Assembly (NCBI RefSeq): GCF_003573695.1
Contig: NW_020621936.1
Span: forward strand, 13,516,001 to 13,580,000
Direction: 5' to 3'
From: Papaver somniferum
Lineage: Eukaryota > Streptophyta > Magnoliopsida > Ranunculales > Papaveraceae
Length of the DNA: 64,000 nucleotides
Position 1 is the first letter of the stretch. Every line of letters begins with the position of its first letter. Below are positions 34,238-44,230 of this stretch, piece by piece. The translations under genes were made by a program, and so were the position numbers. A model generated the notes under the pieces. The model was not told the origin of the DNA and did no database searches. It saw only the letters and a list, made by a program, of their open reading frames with translations.

Positions 34238-35133
34238 GGCTTCTCCAAATGTCGGAGTTAGACATAACGTGTGCATCCCCGAAAGCTATGAAAGGACAAG
34301 CGGTTGCAGATTTACTAGCAGCATTCCCCGGGGAAGGCACTGCTGCATTAAGCGAAGACCTTCCTGGAGAATTTCCATACATCGCCGTTCTCGAAGAAGA
34401 TGCGTGGTTGTTATACTTTGATGGCTCTGCCACCCCTAGCAGTAACACTGGAGGGGCAGGCGTGGTCTTAGTGTCTCCAACTGGTGAAATCTTCTCGCAA
34501 TCCTTCAAGCTGGACTTTCAATGCACCAACCATTCAACAGAGTATGAAGCCTTCCTCATAGGTCTGTCATTAGCCAAACAAGCGGGGCCAGACGCTTGGA
34601 GATAAGAGGTGACTCTAAGTTACTAGTTACCAAATGAATGGAGTGTATGCATTGAAGGAGGTAACACTGGCCCAATACCGATCAGATGCGCAAAGGTTGC
34701 TAAACTACTTTGCGGATGCAACCATAACCCATGTTGATCGCAACAACAACATACACGCCGATTGTTTGGCCACACTAGCATCCAAATTGCAGTTCGAAGG
34801 CTTATAAGAAACCCTGACGGTGAAGAGGAGAACGGTAGAATCAACATGACTTTCACAATGCAAAGACACTGGACCGGCGATTGGCGGACTCCGATCATTC
34901 AAGAGATCAACAACTCGCTTTCTCAAGGAAAGTTCAGTCTCAAAACCCCATGGAACCTCTCTATGCTTCACAGTATGCTATATCATCGAAATCCGGATGG
35001 TTCCCTATCAAGATGTCTCGGAGATGAAGAAGCACAGCTGCAGCTTAACCGCGTTCACGATGAACTTTGTGGGCAAACGTTGGTAGTAACGCTATATCGA
35101 CGTCTTCAAAGCCTGGGATATTACTGGACATAA
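34238..35133 (+). pseudogene. gypsy1 RNase H end and archaeal-type RNase H
   Basis: It continues the pol frame interrupted by the solo LTR. The native RNase H ends with KGQAVADLLAAFP at about 34,276-34,320. The additional archaeal-type RNase H typical of Tat elements then begins with WLLYFDGSATPSS (about 34,405-34,443), continues with GGAGVVLVSPTG, and has the second acidic position in STEYEAFLIG. A 1-bp shift occurs near 34,600; the third acidic motif RGDSKLLV follows in another frame, and more shifts follow up to 35,133. The domain removes the RNA strand of the hybrid. The coding is broken. Confidence 0.8.
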
Positions 35134-35295
35134 ATGGAAACCCAATCTCGGCTTCTCCAAAAGTCTTGCTCTAACTGTCAAACACCGACACATCAATTAG
35201 AGGTTTTCAGCATAAGTCATGTTGGGGACTGGAGAGCTGTATATTAGCTATCTCCGTGACGGGGTAACTCCTGCTAATCAAAAGGAGTTGTCAAG

Positions 35296-36468
35296 ATGAA
35301 ACAAAAAGCGAAGCGGTTCGTATTTCACGAAGGGATCCTGTATCGCAAAAGCTTTGGAGGGGATCTGTTATGGTGCATGGCCGAGGTAGAGATTCCAATC
35401 ATGTTGAAAGAAATACATGAATGGGAACATCAAGGGAAGAGGAAACTGTTTCTCCAGATGCATGAGAAATACTATTGGCCGACCATGGAGGATGATGCAG
35501 CTACATTCGTTCAAAGCTGCCAAAAATGTCAAATTCATGGGAACCTTTTTCACGCACCTTCCGCTCATTTACTCTTGATAAGAAGTCCATGGCCGTTTTA
35601 TAGCTGGGGACTTGACATTATTGGGAAGATCAATCCGCCGTCATCGAAGCAGCACGAGTATATCATAACCGCAACAAAATATTTCACCAAATGGGTTGAT
35701 GATATTCCTCTACGAGGGACTACAGGAGCAATGATTGCGGCTTTCATTAATGAATACATCATTTATCGTTTTGGTGTGCCTAAACATATTATCACTGATA
35801 ACGGCACCCCCTTCGCCAACAAGCAGGTACGAGAGCTGCAGGAAGAATATGGAATTAAACAGGTCTTCTCCTCCATTTACTATCCTCAAGGGAACGGACA
35901 GGCTGAAAGCACCAACAAAATATTAATTCGGGTTCTCAGTCGAACAATACATGACAACCCCAGAGAGTGGCACGAACAGCTACCAATGGCGCTATGGGCG
36001 TATCGGACGGCACCTAGGAGTTCTATTGGGGTTTCTCCATATTCACTTGTTTACGGTGCGGACTCGATCCTCCCAACAGAAATCAAGATCCCATCATCCA
36101 GGATTGCAGCAACAAGTGGGGTCCATTAGAACGAGGCTGAAGCATCTAACTCAAGAATCGCTGAGTTAGACACTCTGGATTCCAGAAAAAGCAAGGCAGA
36201 GGAACGTACTCAGGTATACAGAAATAGGATCTCTAGGGCGTATGACAAGACTGTGAATCCACGTGTTTTTAAAGTAGGAGATTTAGTCTTGAAGACGGCC
36301 AAGCACATTCAGCAAGACATGTCTGCACCAAAGTTCTCTCCAAAATAGGAAGGTCCCTACGTGATTACCAAGGCTTACAGTACCGGCTATTACAAGATCA
36401 TTAAGGTGGATGGAGGCAAGTTAGAAGCAGCCATCAATGAAAAATGGCTCAAGGCATACCATGCTTGA
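35296..36468 (+). pseudogene. gypsy1 integrase
   Basis: An open frame of 277 codons ends at a TAG (36,127), and the same frame continues past a second TAG (about 36,346) to the end at 36,468. The HHCC zinc-binding region is at residues of about 40-80 (EIHEWEHQGKRK ... CQKCQIHGN) but looks incomplete at the first His. The catalytic triad is intact: Asp at 35,614-35,616 (WGLDIIG), Asp at 35,797-35,799 (ITDNGTPF), Glu at 35,905-35,907 (GQAESTNK). The C-terminal part has GDLVLKTAKH and the GPY motif. Both stops sit at tryptophan positions (TGG to TAG). Integrase would insert the cDNA into the genome. I see no chromodomain, as expected for Tat. Confidence 0.88.
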
Positions 36469-36678
36469 TCATTGTCCCGCTACTTTCCCGTGACATGACA
36501 ATACATGCATCTTTCATTGCACATTTTGTATCATCAATTTATTCAAAAAAAAAAAAAAACGTTAATGAAAAAAAAACTTCATTCATCTACCAAAAACCAA
36601 TGCAATTCATTTCTTAAGAATGTGCAATTTATTTCTCAAGAATGTTCAAAAAGAAGATTGACAATAAGGAAGCATGTC
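36469..36678. other. gypsy1 spacer after integrase
   Basis: AT-rich, with a run of about 15 A at about 36,546-36,560 and A-rich repeats of TTCATTTCTTAAGAATG. I see no gene here. Confidence 0.6.
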
Positions 36679-37116
36679 TTAGAAGAGGCCATCCAGTAGA
36701 TTGTAGTTCCTTGAGAGCATCATCTTCAGCCTAGTTTGGTATCTCTCCGTCCTATCTTTCAAGTTTTGAACCGCCTGCTCTACCTTCTCTGATTCCGCAG
36801 CAAGGGCCTTCTCCTCCTCCAATATAGCTTTCGCAGCAGGAACTACATTCACAAGGATACCAGCACGATCAACCTTGATGATGTCAAGACGCTGTCACAA
36901 CCATCCTACATTGAACTCCATGGATTCGCAGGTAGATACCATGTTCTCCCACTTTTCAAGATTTGATTCAGCAACGCTGCGACTAGAGATGTTCTCCATC
37001 TCAGCAATCATGGGAAGAAGGAAGTTTACCGTGGTGACCAAAGCAGATGAACAGTGCCGAACTACGTTCCTGGTTACGATGTGGCCATACTTTCTCCATA
37101 CCTTTGTGTATAGAGA
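36679..37116 (-). pseudogene. gypsy1 antisense ORF, C-terminal remnant
   Basis: On the minus strand an open frame runs from the gypsy2 border (37,116) to a TAA at 36,679-36,681. It is broken by one TGA near 36,893, which fits CGA to TGA decay. The product is hydrophilic. Its last third is rich in Glu, Lys and Ala (for example AILEEEKALAAESEKVEQ) and is likely a coiled coil. Position and orientation (between integrase and 3' LTR, antisense) match the extra antisense ORFs known from Tat-lineage elements. The upstream part was cut off by the gypsy2 insertion. Function unknown. Confidence 0.65.
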
Positions 37117-37587
37117 AGTAGGATCAGAATCTCGCAGCAACAATGCCTCACCGAAATTATTAACAACACAACACAACAGTGTCGCAGAACAACTTCAGAA
37201 ACGAAATAATAAACGACGTCAGCTAAATCATGAGAAAAATGTGATGGTCCTGCGAAAATTAGGAAGTTTGCGAGATTAAATTTTGTAAGGTTGTGAGAAT
37301 GTCGCAAGCCATATCCGAAAATAAAGGACAGATTAGCTGTCATCCACTATGTAATTCCCTATAAATAGCCGTTCAGTTGTAAAGAAAAAGAGAGAGATCT
37401 TTTTTGAGTGAGAAGCAAGTAAATAGGAGAGCGAAAATTTAGAACAGAGATTATTTTTGATTCCTTTATCTTTTCTTGTAAGATTGTTTAAAGATTGATC
37501 AATAAAATTAAGATTGTTAATCCAAAAATGAGTTGAATGTTAATGAAATCTTATGAGGGGTGTAGTGTAAGATTTCATGCAACTACA
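37117..37587 (+). repeat. gypsy2 LTR-A (471 bp)
   Basis: It runs from the position matching TGTAGGATCAG (here AGTAGGATCAG, the terminal T changed) to GCAACTACA. It is followed by TAA and a TGG primer site. It matches LTR-B with roughly 15-20 differences by eye. It has a TATA box at 37,360-37,367 and a polyadenylation signal AATAAA at 37,501-37,506. Confidence 0.88.
37360..37367 (+). promoter_or_regulatory. TATA box of gypsy2 LTR-A
   Basis: TATAAATA in the context CCCTATAAATAGCCG, about 140 bp before the AATAAA signal. This is the ordinary order for an LTR promoter (U3) followed by R. Confidence 0.7.
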
Positions 37588-37590
37588 TAA

Positions 37591-37610
37591 TGGCGCTAGA
37601 AATAGGGAGG
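37591..37610 (+). other. gypsy2 primer-binding site, copy 1
   Basis: TGGCGCTAGAAATAGG lies three bases after the LTR end. The initial TGG pairs with a tRNA CCA end. The second copy has the same site at 44,197 with AAACAGG. Confidence 0.7.
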
Positions 37611-37624
37611 CTGAAGGTTGAAAG

Positions 37625-37831
37625 TTGAAGATTATTGTTGAGATTGTTCAAATCAAGAAAGTGATTAAACAAATCAGTGAACCAGTTAAAAGAAAAATGA
37701 TTAGATTCAATGAAGATGACAAAAGATTGGAGTGTAATATGATAACAAAAACAATGGTTAATGAATTCCATGAAAACATCAAAGGAGGATACATAAACGA
37801 GATTTTTAAGGAAGGAAGGTTATGGCGGTAG
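37625..37831 (+). pseudogene. gypsy2 copy 1 gag remnant
   Basis: A short open frame follows the primer site. It encodes a basic, Lys-rich sequence without capsid or zinc-knuckle motifs. Only about 370 bp separate the primer site from the protease, whereas Tat elements normally carry a gag of 1 kb or more. Copy 2 has the same short arrangement, so gag was already deleted in the common source. Such an element would need Gag from a relative. Confidence 0.65.
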
Positions 37832-39013
37832 AAAAGACATCACCCTTGAAAGATTGGGAAAAGCAAAAAATCACATTCATGGCGGCAGAAATACCAAAAG
37901 AAAATTTGAACCACACATCTCCATTGGTTATTATAGTACCTATTACACGAAAAGAGAAAGGGACAACAACAAAATCCACGGAAGAATGGATATTGAACAG
38001 ATCGTCGATACAGGGAGTTCAGTGGATATAATATTTTATCATGCGTTCAAAGGAATGGGATTCAAAGATGAAGAAATGTCTTGTTCAACATATCTTGTTC
38101 ATGGCTTTGGAAAATCCCTAACAAAACCTAAAGGAGAAATAGTGGTGCGAATTCCACTAGGAGAAATCGAAACACAAGTGACACTATGCGTAGTGGATAT
38201 GGAATCACCATATAACATGCTATTGGGGAGGACATGGATACACGGAATTAAAGTTGTAGCATCAACATTGCATCAATGCATCAAGTTCCCCATGCCAAAT
38301 GGAGTAGGTGAGATTAGAAGAGATATTGACAATGCGAAATTATGTTATCAAATTGAAGTAAAGCATTATGAAGGACGAGCAAAAAGGCGACAATTTCGCA
38401 AAAAAATAGCAAAGGAGGCAAAGAAAGAAGAAGAATTTAGAGTGTACATGATAAGAACAAAAGAAGGTAAAGGAATACCCAGCGAAATTTCAGAGGAAGG
38501 AGATGGACCTGCGAAGATGATAAAAGAGCCAACACCAATGGGAGAATCCAAGGCCAGTTACACTGCGGCAGAACCAACAAAAGAAGTAAATGTTGGAACT
38601 ATAGAAGAACCCCTAATATTGAGGATTGGAACCAAGATGGATGCAGAAGAGGAAGAAAGAACTGTCAATCTTTTGCGGGAATATAAAGATATTTTCGCGG
38701 GGAGCATGGATGAGATACCTGGAATAAATCCGTCAATTGCATGTCATAAGTTGGAGATTAACAAGAATGTGAGACCATTTAAACAGAGAATAAGAAAAAT
38801 CGCAACAATCTATCATCCTCAAATAGAAGAAGAATTACAGAAAATGCTTGAGGCGGGAATTATAAGAGAAGCTAAATACCCAGAGTGGATAGCAAACATG
38901 GTTGTTGTTCCAAAGAAAAATAAAGGGATAAGAATTTGCATAGATTTCACTGATTTAAACAAGGCTTGCCCTAAAGATAGTTTTCCATTGCCGGATATTC
39001 CTCAAATGGTTGA
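37822..39013 (+). pseudogene. gypsy2 copy 1 protease and RT N-terminal part
   Basis: A leader is followed, after a frameshift near 38,000, by the aspartic protease (IVDTGSSVDII at about 38,003-38,035, and LLGRTWIHG near 38,221-38,247). A charged linker with EEEF and KEEEERTVN leads to the RT fingers (VVVPKKNKGIRICIDFTDLNKACPKDSFPLPDIPQMV). The frame then meets a deletion junction at 39,012-39,013 and ends soon after. Copy 2 keeps the missing RT palm, both RNase H domains and the start of integrase. Dead copy. Confidence 0.85.
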
Positions 39014-40102
39014 CCATCACTCAGATGTTTGACATGAGAAGAATGAGAAAAGGTGCTAAAAATGTTACATAGTGGGGATGCTGGCAATCATAGCGGGGGA
39101 AGATCTTTGGCACATAGAGCAAAAATGCAAGGCTATTATTGACCATACATGCACGAAGATGCAAAACAAATGTCAAGACGTTGCGAAGATTGTCAGCGGC
39201 ACGAAAAGAAAATACATGCACCTGGAGCACCATTATCATCTTCAACCAGTGTTTGGCCTTTTGAAAAGTGGGACTTAGATATTGTGGGGCCATTTTTACC
39301 AGGATATGGACAAAGAAGATACTTAATAGTCGCAACAGATTATTTCACAAAATGGACAGAAGTAAAGGCATCACAGCATATTCGCAACAAAGATATCTTT
39401 ATATTCATATTTGAAAATATCATTGCAGATTCGGAATTCCCGCACAGTTGGTATCTGATAATGGGAAACAGTTTGAAGGACAGAACATAGAAATCTTACT
39501 TACTGCATTTAAGATAAAATGTGGAAAGTCTACTCCTTTGTATCCACAAGCTAATGGACAGGCAGAGGTAACAAACAAAAGATATGTTAAAGAAAAAATT
39601 AGAAGGACATCATAGAGCATGGTGCGAACAAGTACATAATGCAGTATAGGCTTATAACACAACTAGAAGAGAAGTTACTGGAATGTCACCTTTTTGTTTA
39701 ACATACGAAGTTGAAGCGGTGCTACCAACAGAAGTTGTTATTCCGACCATAAAGAGAGAAGCTTGGGAGAAAAAACTTAGTGCGGGTTTGATCTTAAGAA
39801 AACTTGATGAGTTATAAGAAAAAAGAGAAAGAGCTTTACAACATATGGAGAATTATCAGCGAAGATTAGACCGAGAATATAATAAACGTGTCAAAGTACG
39901 CGAATTTCAACCAGGAGATTTAGTTCTGCGAGAGACACCAGTATATCAGCGAGAAAATGGTGGAAAGTTAGCGAAAAAATGGGATGGACCTTACATCATT
40001 AAGGAGATATTTGGGACAGGAGCTTATAAATTAATGGATCCAGAAGGTAGAGCTGTTGGTCATAGACTTGACAGACCATGGAACAGATTGTACTTAAAAT
40101 GA
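39014..40102 (+). pseudogene. gypsy2 copy 1 integrase
   Basis: After the deletion the zinc-binding region resumes out of frame (AGNHSGG region and MHEDAKQMSRRCEDCQRH at about 39,149-39,202). The core has WDLDIVGPFLPG with the first Asp near 39,279. A 1-bp loss near 39,424 disrupts the second Asp region. The catalytic Glu is present (GAG at 39,565-39,567, GQAEVTNK). The C-terminal domain at 39,845-40,102 has FQPGDLVLRETP and the GPY motif (KKWDGPYII). Several frameshifts make it non-functional. It is useful as a reference for the Glu that copy 2 has lost. Confidence 0.82.
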
Positions 40103-41377
40103 TATTATCCATAAGAATCTTTGAGAAGTTATGGATTCTGAAAGAATAGTTGCGAGATTATTCATATCAAAACAAGATCATGATGTGCGAAACTTTCGCA
40201 GAGATAATCATAGAACAATGACATAAAAGAAAGGGGCGAACCTTTATGGCGTACACCCTAGTTCACGAATAACATTTCGCAAAAGGCAAATGTAAGACCT
40301 AAAGTACGTCATATAAGGGGATACCTGTTGCATGGCTCAGGGAAAGGCTACACCGCCACTGTAATCTGAGTCATGAAGATTTGGGGTCAATAAAGCCCAT
40401 ACGGGAGAGGCACCTTGGATTCTCAACTTAAGCATATGACTTAGGTTGGGAGACTAAGGTAATAAGGACTCTCCCAAGGAGTGCAGAATATGACCAAAGC
40501 TCCGAGGTACACGGTTGAGTCAAGAATTCTAGGGGCGTCTGGAGCGTACCTTTCCATTCTTGACAAGTCTTGGCTTATACTGCACTCGGCCCGAAGAAAA
40601 CCCCACTTAAGGTGCTGTCTCGTAACCATAAACCCTATAGGTAATAGGGATAAGAGGCTGCGAAAACAACTGGTTGTTGTTTAGACCGGATGGGAGGAGC
40701 CAACCTTGTATGGTAGAGGTACGCCTCCTTGAAGGGGCAACCAGGGGGAAGATAAGGGCGGCACCCTCCATTTGGGAGCTGATAAGTGTCTTAAGACGCA
40801 AATTTCATGAGGCTTTTTACTCGCAAGGGTATTAAGGCTTGTCATAGTTGTGCGACAATCCTGAAGAGGCAATAATACAAAAGAAAAAGATAACACGAGA
40901 TCAATGGGTTTTCGCATGAAAGTGCGAAGACGTCATGTGATTTCGTCGCAAGACGGCAATGTAATGGGGCTTTATTTTCGCAAGAATATTTAGGCCTATC
41001 ATATTGTCGCAACATTCCTGAAGAGGCAATAATACAAAAGAAAAAGTTAAGGCAAGATCAATGGGTTTTTGCATGAAAGTGCAAGGACGTCCTGCGATTT
41101 TGTCGCAATGAAAAGAGGTGGCATAATAAGACCTTTAATTAGGAAGGCAAAATAAGACCACATGACAAAAAAAAATATTTATAAGTGTTCATAACAGATC
41201 ATTTATCGCAAGAAAGATAATGAGAGGCAAGTATTGGAATCAGTAAACAAGAGGCATTATCTTTCTCGCCAGCGAAATACTAAAAGAGAAAATTAATTCC
41301 AAAGTCGGTTGAAGAATATTATTTGCAAGATATAATAAAGATGAAACAATTCAAGAAGATAGAACTAAATAAGAAGC
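40103..41377. other. gypsy2 copy 1 non-coding spacer between integrase and antisense gene
   Basis: No convincing gene. It holds a tandem duplication of 157 bp (see 40,803-41,110) and many TTCGC/GCGAA and TCGCAA words. The same spacer is present in copy 2 (about 48,481-49,722). Short ORFs on either strand here have no recognisable product. Confidence 0.7.
40803..41110 (+). repeat. 157-bp tandem duplication in gypsy2 spacer, copy 1
   Basis: The segment with CCTGAAGAGGCAATAATAC occurs at 40,860 and again at 41,017, with matching flanks (GATCAATGGGTTTT, GCATGAAAGTGC). Copy 2 shows the same duplication at about 49,150-49,460, so it predates the double element. Confidence 0.75.
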
Positions 41378-43302
41378 TCATGCTTCAGTATTAATTCCAG
41401 TAGAAGGAGACAATGGACACTCTTCGCCAATGTTCTCATTATCGCCAACCTCTTCTTCATTTCGATTCTGATCTTCACCAACAATAATTCCTTTGAGAGG
41501 GACTTCTTTTTCGCCGACACCTTGATTATCGCCAACAATTACTTCTTTAGAAGAGATTTCTTTTTCGTTTCCATCTTGATTAGCACCAGCAGTTGCTTCC
41601 TTAGAAGGGATCTCTTCTCTATCTTCCAAAAGACTATTCTCTCCACCACTTTCATAATCATAATTACTGTCAGCAGGACGAGGAATTTCATCATCATCTA
41701 CTTCCAAAGGTTCGATTGATGTAGGAGGAAGAGATTTGGAAAATAAAATATCATTCACAAGAACTTCACCCCGAAGATGAACTTGATGAAGAAGTGCTCT
41801 CTGATGATTCCTATCTTGAATATCCTTAAAGTAAGCAAGATAATCAAGTCTTCTTTCTGCTCGGTCGCGAGAACCAGTAAGGACAGAGACGAGTAGTGCA
41901 TTTTCTTTGTGAATTTTGGAATATTTAGCCTCCAAAACAGAAATGGAGGAATGAAGATTTTTCTCAGCGATGGATGACTCTGTTACTTATTTAAGTTCAT
42001 TTCTCAAAGAGCGAAGAGATTGTTCTCGGTCATCACATACTTTCTGAAGGATGCTAAGCTGTTGCGAAGATATCGCCATCTTGTTTAAACAAATTCGCTT
42101 CTCTTGAGATAGAGTTTTATTCTCATCTGATAAAGATTTCATCTCTAGATTAGCTTTAGTTAAAGAATAAGAGAGGCGAGATATTTCATTACTTAATAAA
42201 TCTTGCCTCCGAACTAATTGGGTTAATATTATTTATATGATCAACAGAGTATGAATAGAGGTTATCTAATTGGTTATATTGATCCGTCAAAATCTCTTTA
42301 TCAAAGCGGGCTTCTTCAACAACAGATTCAAATTGATATCTCTCCATTATTCGTTTCTGGTTTAAGGCTTAACATGCGAAAGAGGGATTTCAAGGATAAT
42401 TAAATATGGAAAGGATAAAATCATTAGAAAGGAAAATTGAAGACACATATAAGGAAATCATACCTCTCAGTTCATCATTCTTCTTGCGAAGATTGTCGCG
42501 ATCCAGCGAAACATTTTGGAGCTTTTGATTTTCGAGACGAAGAGCATTACACTCTTTTTCCAAAGCTGTTTGCGAAGCAGCTCTGTCAGAGCCAAAATAC
42601 TTACTCAGAATTTCGCAAATACCATACTTGACAGTATCAATGGGAGACTTTTTTCCATCATCCAGGACCTCAGACAAAACTTTGAAAGCAATATCTATTC
42701 CTTCCACAACTTCTTTCGAAAAAGGAAGAGGCTCAGGTAGAGAACTGGCAATGATAGAAGGTTTGGAAACATTATCAATAGGAGGAGAAGAAGTTTCATT
42801 CACAGAAGGATTAATAAGGGGGGTTTCAATCATTGAAAGGTCGGTTGAAGAAATGAAATCTGAGGCAACCTTTTCGCGAATTGGAGATAATGGTTTAACT
42901 TGCGAAGATGTCGCAGGAGATTTTGAAGAGATAAGTAAGTGGAATGGAATAGAGGTCTCAACGGTTTTAAGGTGGCGAGATTTATTGAGAGGTTTGTTGG
43001 CATCCTTATCACCCTGCGAATCACAATCCAGATAAGAAACATAGGAAAAAATATTGTTATTAGAAAAGAATAATGTTTCTTACCACCTTCTGATTCGCAG
43101 ACTTTCTTTTGTTTACAACAACCTTATGGTGCGATTTGGAAATATTAGGGTTCTGAACCGTAAATTTGGTGTTAGAGGCGTTTTTGCTGAAATAACAACA
43201 GTATGGGAATCACATAAACAACATCAAATAAGGCAGTAAGCAAGATCAATTTCAGCAAAACCTATAAGAAAGAAAAAAGAAAACTAACCTCGATGAATCC
43301 AT
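41378..43302 (-). pseudogene. gypsy2 copy 1 antisense spliced gene
   Basis: Minus-strand gene between integrase and LTR-B. The start ATG is at 43,302 and the stop TGA at 41,378-41,380. Exon 1 is 14 nt and ends AG|GTTAGT. Exon 2 is open in this copy and ends before GTAAGAAAC. Exon 3 covers most of 42,490-43,015 and is followed by an intron starting GTATGATTT. Relative to copy 2 about 350 bp is missing near 41,965, removing part of exon 4 and intron 4; exon 4 also has a premature stop. The C-terminal exon encodes an acidic tail with three 18-residue repeats (41,441-41,602). No known domain recognised. Tat elements are known for antisense ORFs at this place; their function is not established. 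Confidence 0.7.
41441..41602 (-). repeat. Three 18-codon repeats in antisense gene, copy 1
   Basis: The encoded acidic tail repeats KEATAGANQ, KEVIVGDNQ and KGIIVGEDQ at an exact spacing of 18 residues (54 bp). Copy 2 has the same region with small indels at about 49,785-49,945. Confidence 0.7.
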
Positions 43303-43516
43303 GGAAAACACCAGCAGGAAGATTAATTCGTAAAAATTAAAAAAGAAGAAAATTACGAATGATGAAGATCTACAGAGGGAACAGTATGGAGATGAAGAAG
43401 AAATTTAAAAAGATTGAAAGAAGAGGGAAGAAGAAAAAGTTGCAATGGCGGAATTCGCAGAAGAACGATGAAGTTGCAAAGAAAATAAAATGAGAGAAAA
43501 ATAGAGTAAGAAAAAG

Positions 43517-43524
43517 TATATATA
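43517..43524 (-). promoter_or_regulatory. TATA box for antisense gene, copy 1
   Basis: TATATATA, reading CTATATATACTT on the minus strand, lies 215 bp upstream of the antisense ATG (43,302). Copy 2 has the same motif 215 bp upstream of its ATG. This suggests a dedicated promoter facing away from LTR-B. Confidence 0.55.
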
Positions 43525-43698
43525 GATGAAATTTTTTCTCAAGAAGATAAACACGATTAATGCGAAAAGACGTGAGCGGTTAAAAAGCAGCAGTTACAAA
43601 AGACGTATCAAGAAACAGATGGGAGAAAGGATACGTGTGATAAATGCAGAATATGAAGTGATGGATAACTGCGGCATCTCTCACATCATTTTCTACTT

Positions 43699-43726
43699 CG
43701 CAGAGAAGATATAAGAAGAGGCAATA
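43699..43726 (+). other. Polypurine tract before LTR-B
   Basis: The purine-rich run around AGAGAAGATATAAGAAGAGG ends next to the LTR start. It is the expected primer site for plus-strand synthesis. Confidence 0.65.
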
Positions 43727-44193
43727 TGTAGGATCAGAATCTCGCAGCAACAATGCCTCAGCGAAATTATTAACAACACAACACAACAGTGTCGCAGAAC
43801 AACTTCAGAAACGAAATAATAAACGACGTCAGCTAAATCATGAGAAAAATGTGATGGTTCTGCGAAAATTAGGGAGTTTGCGAGATTAACATTTGTAAGG
43901 TTGCGAGAATGTTGCAAGCCATATCCGAAAATAAAGGACAGATTAGCTGTCATCCACTATGTAACTCCCTATAAATAGTCGTTCAGTTAGAAAAAGAGAG
44001 AGATCTTTTTTGAGTGAGAAGCAAGTAAATAGGAGAGAGAAAATTTAGAACATAGGTTATTTTTGATTCCTTTATCTTTTCTTGTAAGATTGTTTAAAGA
44101 TTGATCAATAAAATTAAGATTGTTAATCCAAAAATGAGTTGATTGTTAATGAAATCTTATGAGGGGTGTAGTGTAGGATTTCCTGCAACTACA
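43727..44193 (+). repeat. gypsy2 LTR-B (467 bp, shared central LTR)
   Basis: It starts TGTAGGATCAG and ends CAACTACA. It serves as 3' LTR of copy 1 and 5' LTR of copy 2. TATA box at 43,970-43,977 and AATAAA at 44,107-44,112. It is preceded by a polypurine tract and followed by a primer-binding site, so it is flanked correctly on both sides. Confidence 0.9.
43970..43977 (+). promoter_or_regulatory. TATA box of gypsy2 LTR-B
   Basis: TATAAATA in the context CCCTATAAATAGTCG, matching LTR-A. In LTR-C the same place reads TATACATA (about 52,660), a likely weakened box. Confidence 0.7.
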
Positions 44194-44196
44194 TAA

Positions 44197-44214
44197 TGGC
44201 GCTAGAAACAGGAA
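44197..44214 (+). other. gypsy2 primer-binding site, copy 2
   Basis: TGGCGCTAGAAACAGG, three bases after LTR-B, as in copy 1. Confidence 0.7.
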
Positions 44215-44230
44215 AGCTGAAGGTTGAAAG

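Noticed and set aside
41441..41602. Relationship between the 54-bp repeat of the antisense gene and the 54-bp dimer of the minisatellite
   Set aside because: Same length, but the sequences do not align by eye; most likely coincidence.
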